The notes under the pieces were generated by a model. It did no database searches. It was not told the DNA's origin and was given only the letters and a program-made list of their open reading frames with translations. This document shows, in pieces, positions 9,861 through 29,600 of a stretch of 64,000 nt of DNA. A program made the position numbers and the translations under genes. Origin of the DNA: Raphanus sativus (taxonomy: Eukaryota > Streptophyta > Magnoliopsida > Brassicales > Brassicaceae); NCBI RefSeq assembly GCF_000801105.2, contig NC_079519.1, positions 4,152,668-4,216,667 on the forward strand. The letters run 5' to 3'. Numbering within the stretch: the first letter of the stretch is position 1; each line of letters begins with the position of its first letter.

Positions 9861-12800
9861 TCAAAGAAACATCCTACGAATGGTTCTAGCGAAAGCTCGA
9901 GACACCAATCTTCCAACCAAGTCACCTGGCAACTGAAGCAACCGCTGTTGCGACTCTTGCGGAAGCTGCAACATTCATTCCAACACCACCCCAAAAAAAG
10001 AAGCCAGGACAATTAATATCGAATTATAAATAAATAAACATGTAGGGATGTCTTATGCAGAGACGTTACCTCGGGTAAGATGGAGAGAATCGGGAGCATC
10101 TCTTCAGCTGATGGAAGCTGATACATGACTAGTGATGCTTCGTCTTGAGGTGTGAGTGCCTCCCCATTTTTACTAGTTGCTTTTACTTGCTGCAAGATTG
10201 ATGCCGCAAACATTTCAAATATATACAAACCGTATTCGATCGAACTTCAACATTATACAAAAAAAAAAGAGAGAGAGGATTTCGTACTGTGCTTACAGCT
10301 TCATCCCCTCGCATCCCTGAGAACAACGAGATGAGTCGATTGAAGGTTCTTAGGTTTGTTATGTCTTCTTCTGTCAAGGAGTTGAATGGCCTTGAGCCAG
10401 AAAATGGAGATACAGATGTGAAGGAGTCCAAAGTTGCCAATCCAAATGCATCAAGACCCTGTAAGATAAAATTGATAATAAGCAATCGTTTTGTTTAACA
10501 AAGAATAAATGTTCAATAGATATTTGATTTCAATATATGCTTGTCAAGCCAGTCAGTTTGTTGGAAAACCCTTCGATCAAACAGCGGAAACAACACATTT
10601 TTTTAAATACCTACCTTAGCGAATTCTCGAAGAAGGATTTCTCTTACAAAAGAACCCTGTTCAAAGTTTCAAGATCTCATTAGTTGTAACATTAGTTTAT
10701 GATTCGCAGTACAAAAACTACAGCTTATATATACCTGTTCTGTGAAAGTAAAAGCAAGTATTTGCTTCATGACGATCTTAGAGTCCGTGCCTTCCACCGG
10801 GTTCTGAACCAATGCCGTCTCTGTCCTCAGAGACTGAAGAAAGAAGATAATGATAAGAAACCAAACGACTATTCTTTGTTCTGTAAAGAGCTAAACCCAT
10901 AGACTTTCTCGAGAGTAGGATGTATTTTCTATAGTTTTCATCCAAATCATCATGCAGATTTCACAGTCTTTGGTTGGCTCTCAGGCTATTTGTATAATTA
11001 TTCAACTGTCTACTGACTAATTTGTCATTGAATCAGTATCCAAACTCTATCATACGCACAACTCCAAACCAAATACACAAGCTCAGCAGCAAGGATAAAG
11101 AAACTGACAGCACGAGTGTACAAGAAAAAGACAAACAATGAAGGGCGATTTAAATCCAGGCTCACCTCGGTAACCAAAGACTCAAGACGGTCAATTCGGA
11201 AAACACCTTCCTGGAAGAGACGCATATAAAGGAGGGTACGTTCAGGAAGAAACAGACTGAAAAAAGAGGATGTTCAGTTTAACTAGACAAGATAGTTTAG
11301 TACCTCGTACAAAAGAGATTGAAGAGAACTTTTCAGCTGGGGAGAGCTGTCAGTTAGGATTTTCCTAGCAATCCAAGGGTATGTACTGCCCAATACCTTG
11401 TAGTTTGGGTTAATACCAATGGCAATGCCCTCCAAAACAGCAAGGCTGGGGAATACAAGGTGAGGAACAAGAAATCATGCATATTATGTCTCAGTAGACA
11501 GAAAAATACTAATCACACATAAGCCGTGGTTGAGAGTAAAAGTAGGATAATTTAAAATTAATCATATAACATAGACCAGTTGGACCTACAATCTTCTGCA
11601 AAAGCTCTTAGAAAGTTTAAGAACTCTCAACATCGCAAAACAAGAATGTCCATAATACCAGCAAAACGGCGGGATGACTATACTGTACAACGAATATATA
11701 TAGTACCTGCGGATAACAAGAGAAAAATAGGGCGGTATTCGGAACTTGAATTGGTACCTGAGAGTTTGACAAACGAGTATCAGCATCTAATAAGTAAACA
11801 TAACATATGCAAGTAGAGTAGTATGTGTTAGTTTAAGTACAACTGTTACTACATAGTTTTTCCTAAGTCGCCAGACAGGTCACCAAAGCTTATATTGCGA
11901 ACCCCTCTGGCAATTGCATCTTGAAAAACGTCTGTAGAGAGAAGACATTTGTTTCAGAACGCAACATATGTTTTTAATACTAATATGTAGCTGCAAAATA
12001 ACACTCTTTTTCCCAAACCAAAAGCCAGAACAAACCTGTTAAAGCCTTCGTCACAGCGCCCTTTTCAGCTGTCGGTGGAAGAAGCCTACAGAAGTTGTGC
12101 AGATGAGATTAGGAAATGTCAACAGTTGAAAGTTCAGATTATAATGGACACCAGTGACCAGAGTACCCCAGAGTTACAAAGTCTTTAGCCAGCGATTTGA
12201 AGTCACGATTTACGAGATGAAGACATGCTTCCATGAATCCATCACGTAATTCTGGCCTAAATTCCCCCATCATACCAAAGTCTGTAAGAAAAACAAACGA
12301 AAATTTCAATCAGTTACAAATAAAAGTTACTTCACAGGACAACAAAATCTGTCTTTACTTTCTAGACATCAAGAGGGGCAGGAAAAGTCCCCACTTCAGT
12401 GGTACTATGTGAAAAATAAACCACCGAGTAAAAAGTCACATAGGTGTACATGTTTCTGATTAATTCACTGTATCATCAAATAGATTAGCTGAAACAAAGG
12501 TGGAATCTATCACCAGAGCATCAGCGACTAGTCTCTTTTCTTTGAGCAAAGAAACAACTATACATATTATATATAATCTGGCAAATGGAATGCAGCTTGA
12601 TAACCCAAAAAGTTAGTATTGAAATTGAGGAATACCTAAATATGCAAGTTGGCCATCGTATGTGCGTAGAAAATTCCCAGGGTGGGGATCGGCATGATAA
12701 AATCCATACTCCAGAAGTTGATTAAACGAACAGTATACGCCAACCTCAACTAAATAAAGATCATTAACTTCAGCAAGCTTCTGACCCTGCAATAGAGAAA

Positions 12801-15343
12801 GTAGAGTACATGAAACTATTATGTGCTTCGGAAATAAAAAATCTCCTTTAACTGAGGGAAGCCATAAGAAATATATACAACTCTTTGATGCAAACCAGAA
12901 AATTGATTCTTTATTTCCAACGTCTAACTGCATACCTCCACCCACTCCATTACAAGAACTTTGCTGGTACTGTACTCTGTGTACATCTTTGGAACCAAGA
13001 CATCCTTGATGCTACCATACAACTTCCTGTTCAAGAATAGAGAATGTTACTTTACAGAATCCCTTATAGAGGAATTTTAATAATTAGATGAGCAAATACC
13101 ACGGTTAAACAACAAATCACATGATTTATAGCTCAGATCAATAATTTATAATGAGAATACAATGGACTCGTCATAGCCATATCATAAGTGGGCGATCAAA
13201 CAAGGCAGGCGAGACTCAAACCTTAGCAAGGCTTTACCTAAATTTTATTCCGTTTTGGGCTTCTTTCAAGTAATCCATCTCCTGCATTCAATGTGATTTA
13301 CCTGTATTCAATATAAAGCTCTAAGATATTCCTCGAACAAGAAAAAATTTAAATGCAACAACTAGTTACTAGTCCATCAAAAAGATCTTTCAAGACATTA
13401 TATAATCATCGTTTGTATCTATCAGTTACTCACATAGTAGCTAGAAATAGAATATCTTTTTTTCCCCTATCAACTTAAGAGCGTCAAATTTCATTTTTAC
13501 GGAACAGAAAGGTAGGATTGCACAAAGGAAAATAGTGCGACACTCTTTCCTCAATGGCGGAGAAGAGAAGCATCAAGAACTTACCATTTTTTATTATAAG
13601 CAAAGTATACTCTACTAGTCTGAATAAAATGTCCGCAAAACATGACTTGAGGTGAATCATTTACCTTAAAAAGACTTGTTGCCCATTCATCAACAACTGC
13701 CTGCAATGAAATTTCACACTTCAGCATTGGAACGGGTTTCTCTCAGATAGTGGAAACCAGTTCTATCCAACAATTTAAAAGAAAAAATCTACTAGAACCG
13801 TCTGAAATGGATACTAGAGTAAGTCTCAACATATTTAAATGTTCTTCTGCATAGCTAAGGAAGTTCAAAAAGTGGAGTAATGTTGAAAGAAGACAATAAT
13901 TAATCAGTTCAAAGGAAGTGCTCAATTTACACAAGTTTAACGTCACCTGGAGATCTGAGTTGAATCTCCCAGCCTTTTTAATCAAACCCGCCATGTATCG
14001 CAGAATTAGAGTGTCCAAAGCAATAGCAGCTCGTACACCAGGACGCTGCACTTTAACAGCAACAACCTTTCCATTTCTACGAAGCCTAGCTTGATATACC
14101 TGACACGTAGACCAATGTATGATCCACATAATAGGATAAGCTCTCATACATAGACTGGGAATAAAAAAACTAGCTCTAGGATAAGGTTTAGACCCTCAAT
14201 AACATGACTTATGTGTACCTGCCCAAGGGAGGCTGCAGCTACAGGCTCCGGAGAAATCTCAGAGAAAAGCTCATCTATAGGAAGACCAAGTTCATCCTCT
14301 ATCATATTAAAAGCAACTTCGGTTGAAAAAGGAGTTATTTGATCTTGTAGCAGGGAGAGTTCATCCAAGTATACAGGCGGTATCAAATCCTATCAATGAT
14401 TCAAAAACCATATCTTAATAGAACCAACAATCACAAAGCTCATGAAACCTGATGTGAACAATGTTATATTAAAGCCTGAAGATTACAGATGGAGCAACTT
14501 ACGGGACGAGATGAAACGGCCTGAGCTATTTTGACATACGCCTGAAAACAAGACAAGAGAAAAGAACACTCGTAATGAGCAATGTGATATTGAAACCCCA
14601 AAGGAATATGTAAGTTAAGGCTTTGATTGGTAACACAATCCCCCAAGTATTTTAGTATTATAAAATATTTTGAAAATTTGTTTTGTATGATTTATATTCT
14701 TCCACAAGTATATTTTAATACCTTGCAAAATTTATCTAATCATAAAAAAAACATTCACAGTTTTTCATGCTCTGCATATTTATTTATCTTAAGTATTTCC
14801 AATTCATAAATAAACAGTGTTACCAGTCAGAGCCTTAAATCTCATAGAGAAGGAGAGAAACCATACCGGACCTAGCTCCACCAGTAACTTCCTAAGCTCC
14901 GCCGCTCGTACCTAATCCGAACCATCAAGAGAAAACGTTAAAGAGCATCATATCTAAATCTAGAGCACAACTATATTTCGAGAAAGAACCTTGAACATTT
15001 GCTGAGAACGATCGAGAGCCTCATCGGCCAAGCGAAGACCAAACCAGAAACCAAACGTACTCCCAATCTGAGCCAACCGGCGGAGCAGAATCAGAGGCTT
15101 CTTCCTATACATCGCATCGATCCTCGCGAAACTGTACTCCGCCAAAGAATCTGCCTCTTCGGCGCTGAGATTGAACAGGTAACCGGATTTACTCGTGAAG
15201 CTATCTACTGCGTCTCTCGAGGCAGCCGAAACGACGGCGGAGTTGTCTCTTCGCCGAGGCCGATACGGTGGTGAAGATAGCAGTAGGGCGGGATTGGCGG
15301 CAAAAGAGGCGATTGGAGGAGGAGCAGGGAGCAGAATCATCAT
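9861..15343 (-). CDS. ABC1K5: Plastid ABC1-like (aarF/UbiB) atypical kinase ABC1K5
   Basis: ABC1 atypical kinase with an N-terminal plastid-type transit region; relatives sit on plastoglobules and affect prenyl-lipid metabolism and photo-oxidative stress. Twenty exons from high to low coordinate: 15343-14990, 14911-14867, 14541-14503, 14389-14219, 14099-13947, 13700-13665, 13281-13238, 13026-12936, 12786-12636, 12281-12167, 12085-12036, 11931-11853, 11757-11707, 11445-11304, 11210-11166, 10833-10735, 10656-10615, 10458-10297, 10189-10070, 9965-9861. They join in frame to 697 residues. Key motifs are K-I-A-Q (family consensus KxGQ), the Ala-rich loop A-A-A-S-L-G-Q, V-A-V-K-V-Q-R-P-G-V with the ATP-site Lys, catalytic H-A-D-P-H-P-G-N, and metal-binding D-F-G split across exons 9/10. 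Exon 1 ends in a weak AAG|GTTCTT donor. Position next to SEC6 supports the At1g71810 orthologue. Confidence 0.92.
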
Positions 15344-15639
15344 CTCTCCCAGAAACCAAAACCAAAGACTATCCGATCGTTTTTTTTTTTGAAATTGTAC
15401 GGTTATTTTGTTGACGACGATTATTATTTGGTTCTCTCCGCTTCTTTTATTTCATGTGTTTTTTCCTTGTTCACATTCTTTATACATTTACCGGTATTTT
15501 CCCGATTTTTCTGAGCCACGCAAATGTTACCAATGTATTTGATTAAAAATACTTAAATTATTCGTGTCCATAATAAAAATATATTCTCTCTGTTTATATT
15601 AAAATCAATTTTAATACATATAAAAAAACATTAAGTTTT
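15344..15639. promoter_or_regulatory. ABC1K5 upstream region
   Basis: Probable 5'UTR and promoter-proximal DNA of ABC1K5, between its start codon and the MULE. It is T-rich with no confident TATA box. It shares the divergent spacer with SEC6. Confidence 0.35.
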
Positions 15640-16380
15640 GGGATAATTAGGAAAATATCCTATTTATGTTTTCAAATTTGAAAAATACATTGATTTAATT
15701 TGTTTATGAAAATTACACTTGTCCAATTGTAAAAAGACATCTTGACCAGGTTTAGTTTTAATTTTATCTGTTGTTAAAATTTCAAAATTAATAAGATAAA
15801 TATATTGATTTAAAATATAGAACTGGATAAGTCTTTTATAATATTTCAATGTTTATCTTTAGAAAAATATAAACCTTACATAACTAGAGAATTTTAAATA
15901 ACAAGTTATCATTTTTGATACATAATATAAAACTATACATATTAAAAATCATCATCTCATCTAACCTGCAACATCAAAACAATTTTCTCTCCACTGAATA
16001 ATTATTATAGAACTAGGGACAAAGCACTATCGATGTGCACGGTTAATCGTTGCATTGGTCATTAGTATATGCTCATAAATATACAAAACTTATAAAACGT
16101 AAAGACATTATATCCAAATTTGATAAGTTTCAAATGGCTGTAAGATTTCTTAATAAAAGATATTGTGTTTTCAATGATGATTATTTCTATCCTTTTACTA
16201 CTTGTATTTAAATTAAGATTATAGTTAAAATAATACATTTGGTTTCTTCCTGTAATAGTAGAATTTAATTAGGATAAATTAGTCATTTAGCTTAAGAAAA
16301 GTGTAGTTTTCAAAAGAAATAAAATCCAGTGCAATTTTCAAAATAAAATCTCTTTGCAAAGTATTTTTCCAAATTTTCCC
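15640..16380. mobile_element. Non-autonomous Mutator-like element (MULE), 741 bp
   Basis: The ends are inverted relatives: left GGGATAATTAGGAAAAT..., right (reverse strand) GGGAAAATTTGGAAAAA..., with similarity over roughly 90 bp despite divergence. The flanks are 9-bp near-identical repeats, TTAAGTTTT (15631-15639) and TTAAATTTT (16381-16389), 8/9 matching. A 9-bp duplication is typical of Mutator elements. It encodes nothing. A CTAG with GCAC...GTGC hairpin near 16013-16035 (minus orientation) may be a Helitron end nested inside. It lies between the divergent ABC1K5 and SEC6 genes. Confidence 0.65.
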
Positions 16381-16812
16381 TTAAATTTTTAGTTTAATGT
16401 AATCTCCATCTTTTAGTATGTTACAGTTTTTCAAATCAACTAATATTTAATTTTCAATATACACTTTATTAATTTTATGCCATATAAAATATTTGTATAT
16501 TATTAGCTGAACTGTAATTACATAAATATAAATAACTAATGGTGCTTTTATTTAAAATAAAATAAAATGAAAACAAATATTTTCTTGATTTATATATAAA
16601 GTTATAAAACATCAACTAATAAAAATAGAAAATATTTCTCCTGATTATTATTCAAAATAAAATTATTTTCAAAATTTTGTAATTTTTTGTTATTTAGTAA
16701 AATATTATTTTTTACAATAATTGTTTTGAAAATATTTGTCTTAAAAATGCATGGATTTTTTTTTTGAGAATGGATTATAATCCATACAACTTTTTTTGGT
16801 CAAAAAAAATCA

Positions 16813-16864
16813 ATGCATTTAAAAAAAAAGATAATCCATACATTTATCTTTTTTTTAAATGCAT
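16813..16864. repeat. Near-perfect inverted repeat (hairpin) upstream of SEC6
   Basis: ATGCATTTAAAAAAAAAGAT at 16813 is mirrored by ATCTTTTTTTTAAATGCAT ending at 16864, with a 9-base spacer. The arms match over about 21 bp, with one extra A in the left arm. Further ATGCATGGATT copies surround it (16748, 16860). It may be a tiny foldback element or a decayed MITE; effects on SEC6 expression are unknown. Confidence 0.55.
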
Positions 16865-17320
16865 GGATTTTATCGTATAGAAACACGTTTATAGACCGAC
16901 CATGGTTGGGGTATATATGCGTTTTACTCGCCGGATCAGCGTTAGCGTCTGCGAGAGAGAGCAAAAAAAAAAAAAAAAAAATCCACAACAGCTGGCACGA
17001 GAAAGGAAAATCAAAAGCAGGTGAGGAATTTATCAGCGTCTCGGAGGTTTAAAATCGTTCGTTACTACTCGTTCCACCTGATCTTCCCTTCACCACCATT
17101 GTGTTCAAGGATCTTCAAAAAACCACACCTCGAGAAAGCTAGATAAACGATCAAGTAAACGCAGCTTTGTCTCTTCGAATTTGCTCAAGTGACCTCTTCT
17201 TCGCCTTTACGTTTCTGTTTCAGATCTCTTGACTCACCTCTGCGTTGGGAATCTTCAATATTTCTTTCTATTTTCTCGCAGAGACGGTCTTCAATTTAGG
17301 ATCGGTGATCTATAGCGAAG
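16865..17320 (+). promoter_or_regulatory. SEC6 promoter-proximal region and 5' leader
   Basis: Ends at ATG 17321. Contains a long A run (16962-16980) and then CT-rich leader-like sequence. No convincing TATA box. Confidence 0.4.
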
Positions 17321-23853
<6,533 letters not shown>

Positions 23854-23975
23854 AGCGTCCGTCTCTGCTTTTTTCTTTTCTTTTTGGTTTTCTTTGTAAA
23901 TTCTACTATGTTCTTTGATTCTCGCTCTACCTTTTCTGTTTTGTTTTACCTCTTCGTCGCATGGAACGTCTGTTG

Positions 23976-24020
23976 GCCACTTGCACTTTTTTTTTTTTTG
24001 AACACAAGCCACTTGCACTT
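23976..24020. repeat. Poly(T)-only insertion scar flanked by 13-bp direct repeats
   Basis: GCCACTTGCACTT occurs at 23976-23988 and again at 24008-24020, perfectly. Between the copies lie only 19 bases: eleven T, then GAACACAA. It looks like a minus-strand retroposition (TTGTGTTC plus A11) that copied almost only a poly(A) tail. It lies in the probable SEC6 3'UTR. Confidence 0.7.
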
Positions 24021-26340
24021 AGATTATTATTATGGCGATGGTATCTTTATGCGGCAATATATTTATGGTGAACTTGAATTTTGTTCTTTTATTGGTTTTA
24101 GATTTCTTTTGCAATTTATCACATCTTCAAATGTACTTTTGTTTCAAAATTTGAATAAATAGCAGCAGATCTAACTCAGCAGAGTTTTCTTTATAATAAT
24201 CAACAATGATTCTGAGGTGTTAAGTGAGTTTACAATTCACTCACTGGATAGAGTATATGAATGTTGTAGCCACTCGAAGAGTTAATAATTGTAAGCATTG
24301 TTTTGGAAATGTTTCTGAACTGACCGTTTTTACTTTTAGTTTTAGTTTTTTTTTTCTGGTTCTAGAAACCTTTTCAGCATAAAGAGTCCACCACATGGTG
24401 TAAGCATAATGTGTGATATTTACAGGGTAACAAATACATTTTTGCCTTTTTCTTTATTTCACTTTCTGCACTACTCAATGTGTTCATTGAAAGGGAAAAA
24501 ATATTGGAAGAAGACAATTTCAAGACGAGTTTCTGTAAACTTGTAATGTGGAATAGTTGGAAAGTAATCGATAGCACGCCATACTACTCCACAGTGGAGC
24601 TTGGCCAAATCATGTATCTGCCGTCTCTACAGTATCTTCCACCAGATTGTTGACAAACCTTGATTTTTAAAAAGGCTTCTTCCCATTTCTTCTCTGCGGA
24701 AGTTACGTTGTGCAAAAAAAAGAAGTTACTTTGTCAAAAAAGCTAAAATCTATTTGTTAACCTAATTTTGATATACCATCTATCTGACATGTCACTAAGA
24801 CTGAAATATAAAAGCCATTTTCACTAAATAGTTCATTGATGATTTTAATTTAAAAATATCAACTTTATAAATATAATTTCTGTATAAGAAAATACTTGTT
24901 ATGTTGCAAAAGAGAGCCGTTTTTGGTGGTAGCATGTCTGAAAATAATCAATAATTAAGATTGACATTAATTTTTAAAAATGATGTGTGTCCCATGAAAA
25001 GAATTTGTAGATCAAATTATTTAGATAAAAAAAGTTTATAATTGAAATGAGTTGGTCAGTATGTCACTTGGTTTGGTGAGGCATTTGGTCGACTAATCTT
25101 TTTAGCCAGGTATACACTTAGCCTTAACTAGCTGGGTTATGCATCTGATGCTCTTGCTTCGAAGAAATTAGAGTATTGAAAACGAGACTTTAGTATACAT
25201 TAGCGTGAGATAAATGTTGTTCGTGTTTTTGGCTTTTGAAATGGAGTGTAATGATTCGGAGACAGTTGAAGCGTAAATGCTTTAAGACAAGACTCTTCCT
25301 TCCAAGAAGGTACTCGTGGATTTTTTTATAGGAATCCACATATTCAGTTCCTCATGTTTCATTTGAGATAAATATTAGTAGAACTTTTATTGTTTGTTTT
25401 ATTTTTTTTTATATAGAAATTTTACCTTGTAGATGTAGTTTTATTTTATGCTGGTTTGTGGCATTTTCAAGCCGTCCCGTCATTCCATATTTTGGTCAAA
25501 TGTAGGTTTTCAGTTGCACATAGTGAAGTAGACCTTTTTCTGTTTGCACAGATTCACAGCATTTTCGTCGGAGCCGCAATGTGAAAGATTCTTCCTTTGT
25601 AAATCAAAGCCAAACAAATGCATGTCATTCCAGTAATCATAATTAAAGGTAACAATGACCCATAACAAGATGGCAATTAAATGAATAGATGTTATAAAAT
25701 TATTATTCTCAAGGATTTCCTGCCTAAACTAATCCCTTTTTACCAAAACAATATTGTAAACATTAAGGTATTATATTCCACAAATGACTCAGAACTTTTC
25801 ATTCTTAGCCTGTTTTTCACAATTTTGTATTTGTGAATTTTTGTTTTTGGTAAAATGTTTAAATTTATACCATTTTTGAATTATTTTTTTAGTGTTGCAA
25901 GCAACTTATTACGACAGGAAATAGAACAAAATTGTGAATCTTATTACTCTGCCATCTAAAAAAAGAGATTCAAGTACTAACCCAAGTGACGTCGTTGTCA
26001 ACGATCTCGCGCGAACCCGTTATTTTGACTGGCAAAAAGCGGGCAGCGCCGTTCCGGGCAGCTATATTCCTCGTCTCCCTCACCTCTCTGCATGCCCATC
26101 ATAAATAAGAGAAAGCATGTTGAGATATAAAAACTAAAAACTCTGTATATACTATTTTTAATTTTAAAATAATATTTTTAAAAATAATTTTTTAAAAAGA
26201 TAAAGAGAGGAAGAACAGTAGTAATCATAGTTTCTCTGGCAGGCTTTTGTTGTTTGCGGCTTAATAAGATTTATATAAAATTAAAAAAAAAAAGGAAGCT
26301 CTTCGTTATTATTACTTCACGTAGATCTTTCCCAAAAGCG
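24021..26340. other. SEC6-SERK1 intergenic region
   Basis: About 2.3 kb with no supported gene. The first few hundred bases may be SEC6 3'UTR. The end (about 25980-26110) is less AT-rich, with GACGTCG and CGCGCG text, and is likely the SERK1 promoter. A possible small insertion scar is at 24699-24734. Confidence 0.5.
24699..24734. repeat. Poly(A)-only insertion scar, diverged
   Basis: GAAGTTACGTTGT (24699-24711) is repeated as GAAGTTACTTTGT (24722-24734), one mismatch. They flank just GC plus eight A. It has the same architecture as the other short poly(A) scars here but is older or weaker. Confidence 0.45.
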
Positions 26341-26620
26341 AAACCTTTTTTCAAAGCTAGAGAGAGAGAGAGTGTGTGTGAGTGTGGTTTGATTGAGAAA
26401 AGACGACGAGAACGCCGGAAAGCAAGGATTTTTAATCCTCTAACTCAGCCTTATCGATAATGAGTTTTCTCTGTTAAACGAGAGAGGTTGATTTAGGGAT
26501 TTTGATTTTGTGGGGGGGGGGGGGTTAGGGTTTTCTGGGAGGGTGATGTTGGATCTGAAAGAGATAAAATCAGCAGTTCGTTTCTGGGATTAGGCATTGT
26601 TGTTTTGTCGCATCATCAAA
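26341..26620 (+). promoter_or_regulatory. SERK1 5' leader with GA repeat and G13 run
   Basis: Contains an (AG)n/(TG)n stretch near 26360-26388 and a run of about 13 G at 26512-26524, about 100 bases before ATG 26621. Such G runs can form four-stranded structures in RNA or stall polymerase; that is inference. The exact transcription start is not visible. Confidence 0.5.
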
Positions 26621-29600
26621 ATGAAGACGATCCATGCGGCCTTGTTTATCTTACTTTCACTCATCATCTTACTTCCCAATCTCACATTCCGCCTTGCCTC
26701 TGCTAATTTGGAAGGTTTTGTAGCTCTTCTTCTCGCATTTTGATTTGGAAAAATTGGTTCTTTGAAAAAAAGATTTGGTTTTTTTTTTTTTGGGATTATG
26801 CTCTGAAGATGATTGGACTGTTCATTGTTTTTCTAGATGTTTGTTCTTTGTCTGTGATTAGAGAGAGTTAGTGGCTCTTTACAGTAAATTCACTGTTTAC
26901 AGAGATCACTACTGTTACCACCAGGTCTCTTCTTCTTTCCATGTGGTGATGAAAGTTTGGTAAATAATTGGCTCTTTGTGATTCCTTGATGGTGGTGTCT
27001 GTCTGTAACAGCTTAAGCTTATTGATGATCCAAAAATGTTTCTGACAGACTTTATATTTTACTCTTTTTTTTTATCAGATTTGCTTAGTTTTTGATTGGT
27101 GGTTGAATGAATCTCTTAAAAGAGACCTGTTTAGGTTTATTTCTATTGTAATTAGACTCTTTTTTTTTGGTCAAACATGTTGATAAGCTGATCTTTGTAG
27201 TTGTGTGGTTCTTTGTTTATAGGTGATGCCTTGCATACTCTGAGGGTCACTCTTGTTGATCCCAACAATGTCTTGCAGAGCTGGGATCCTACTCTTGTGA
27301 ATCCCTGCACATGGTTCCACGTCACTTGCAACAACGAGAACAGCGTCATCAGAGTGTAAAGCTAGCTTCCTACACTTCTTTTCAACTTCGAATTTTCCAA
27401 TGTGCTTCCCTGACATGGCTTTTTTTTTTTGTCGACTACAGAGATTTGGGTAATGCAGAGTTGTCTGGCCATTTAGTTCCGGATCTTGGTGTTCTCAAGA
27501 ATCTGCAGTATTTGTAAGTGCACACACTTATGCACTGGAGATAATAACCAATTGTAGTTTAAAAATCTTCTTTGTAAAGTTGTTTCTTTACTTTCTATGA
27601 CCAGGGAGCTTTACAGTAACAACATAACTGGCCCTATTCCTAGTAATCTTGGAAACCTGACAAACTTAGTGAGCTTGGATCTTTACTTAAACAGCTTCAC
27701 TGGTCCCATCCCTGAATCACTGGGGAAGCTTTCGAAGCTTAGGTTTCTGTGAGTATACTTGCTTTACTGGCTCAATCACTGTCTTATCTTCGGTTTAGTC
27801 CCAATTTTTTTTTAACTCTTTTGCTGAAAATTTTACTTGCAAGAATAGCCGGCTTAACAACAACACTCTCACTGGGTCTATTCCCATGTCTCTGACCAAT
27901 ATCACTACCCTTCAAGTGCTGTGAGTTCTCTCGCTCGTCATCTTTCATTTCTATGTCTGCTTTATCCTCCTTCAAATTGATTTGTTTAGAGTTAATGCAA
28001 CACAGAGATCTATCAAATAACCAACTCTCTGGCTCGGTTCCTGACAATGGCTCCTTCTCACTCTTCACACCCATCAGGTTTACAATTCAATCTTCTTTTC
28101 AGTTATGTGAATTACCATGTCAAGTGTCTGAACTTTATCAACAACTAAAAAACTCTCATTTGACTTTTTTTTGCAGTTTTGCTAATAACTTAGACCTCTG
28201 TGGACCTGTTACAAGTCATCCATGTCCTGGATCTCCTCCCTTCTCTCCTCCACCACCTTTCATTCCACCTCCTCCTGTTTCCACCCCTAGTAAGTTTCTT
28301 GCCTCTTTTTCAGTTTTCACATTGTTATCGTTTTTTTTTATAGCATCTAATTTGATTTTTTCAGGTGGGTACGGTATAACTGGAGCAATAGCAGGTGGAG
28401 TGGCCGCAGGTGCTGCTTTGCTGTTTGCTGCTCCTGCAATAGCCTTTGCTTGGTGGCGCCGTAGAAAGCCACAAGACATCTTCTTCGACGTCCCTGGTGA
28501 GTCTCTCTATTAGTGTATCTATACAAAACTCTTTCTGAGTAAAAAAAATTATTATCAAACTGGTGAAAAATCTCTGTTGCCTGCAGCGGAAGAGGATCCA
28601 GAGGTTCATCTAGGACAGCTCAAGAGGTTTTCACTGCGTGAGCTGCAAGTGGCGAGCGACGGGTTCAGCAACAAGAACATACTGGGAAGAGGCGGGTTCG
28701 GGAAAGTCTACAAGGGCCGTCTAGCAGACGGGACTCTCGTCGCTGTCAAGAGACTCAAGGAAGAGCGAACTCCAGGAGGAGAGCTTCAGTTTCAGACAGA
28801 AGTAGAGATGATAAGCATGGCTGTTCACCGAAACCTCTTGAGGTTACGAGGTTTCTGTATGACGCCCACCGAGAGATTGCTCGTGTATCCTTACATGGCC
28901 AACGGTAGCGTTGCTTCATGTCTCAGAGGTAAATTATCTCCCCCAATTATTATTTACCCGGATTTGAATCCCGCTGACCACTGGAGTAAAATTTAAAATC
29001 TGGGCTCCTGTCCGGTGACCGAGGCCTACTGTGATAACGTAGTAGTAGGCTGATACGAACACTCGCCGCTAGTCTGGATCCATCTCGGTTGGTGCCAGGA
29101 TACACCGGATTATTTAAAAAGGAAAAAAAACATTTTTTAAAAATGTTTTTTTTTTCTAACTTTGCAGAGAGGCCACCGTCACAGGCTCCACTAGATTGGC
29201 CAACGCGTAAGAGAATAGCGCTAGGCTCAGCACGTGGTTTGTGTTACTTACACGATCACTGCGACCCCAAGATCATCCACCGCGATGTGAAAGCAGCGAA
29301 CATTCTGTTAGATGAAGACTTCGAAGCTGTGGTTGGTGACTTCGGACTGGCGAAGCTGATGGACTACAAAGACACTCACGTGACCACGGCCGTTCGTGGT
29401 ACCATCGGTCACATCGCTCCGGAGTATCTCTCGACGGGGAAATCGTCGGAGAAGACGGATGTTTTCGGTTACGGTATCATGCTTTTGGAGCTCATCACGG
29501 GACAGAGAGCTTTCGATCTCGCAAGGCTAGCTAACGACGACGACGTCATGTTGCTTGACTGGGTAAGACATAAACTGACTACTCACTTTGACCTTAAGAA

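Noticed and set aside
16013..16380. Complete Helitron inside the MULE
   Set aside because: Only a weak 3' end (GCAC...GTGC then CTAG on the minus strand) is visible; no convincing 5' end.
27140..27190. Further poly(T) scars at TTTTTTTTGGTCA in SERK1 intron 1 (and near 16793)
   Set aside because: The tail resembles the other scars, but no direct repeats flank these sites, so insertion cannot be claimed.
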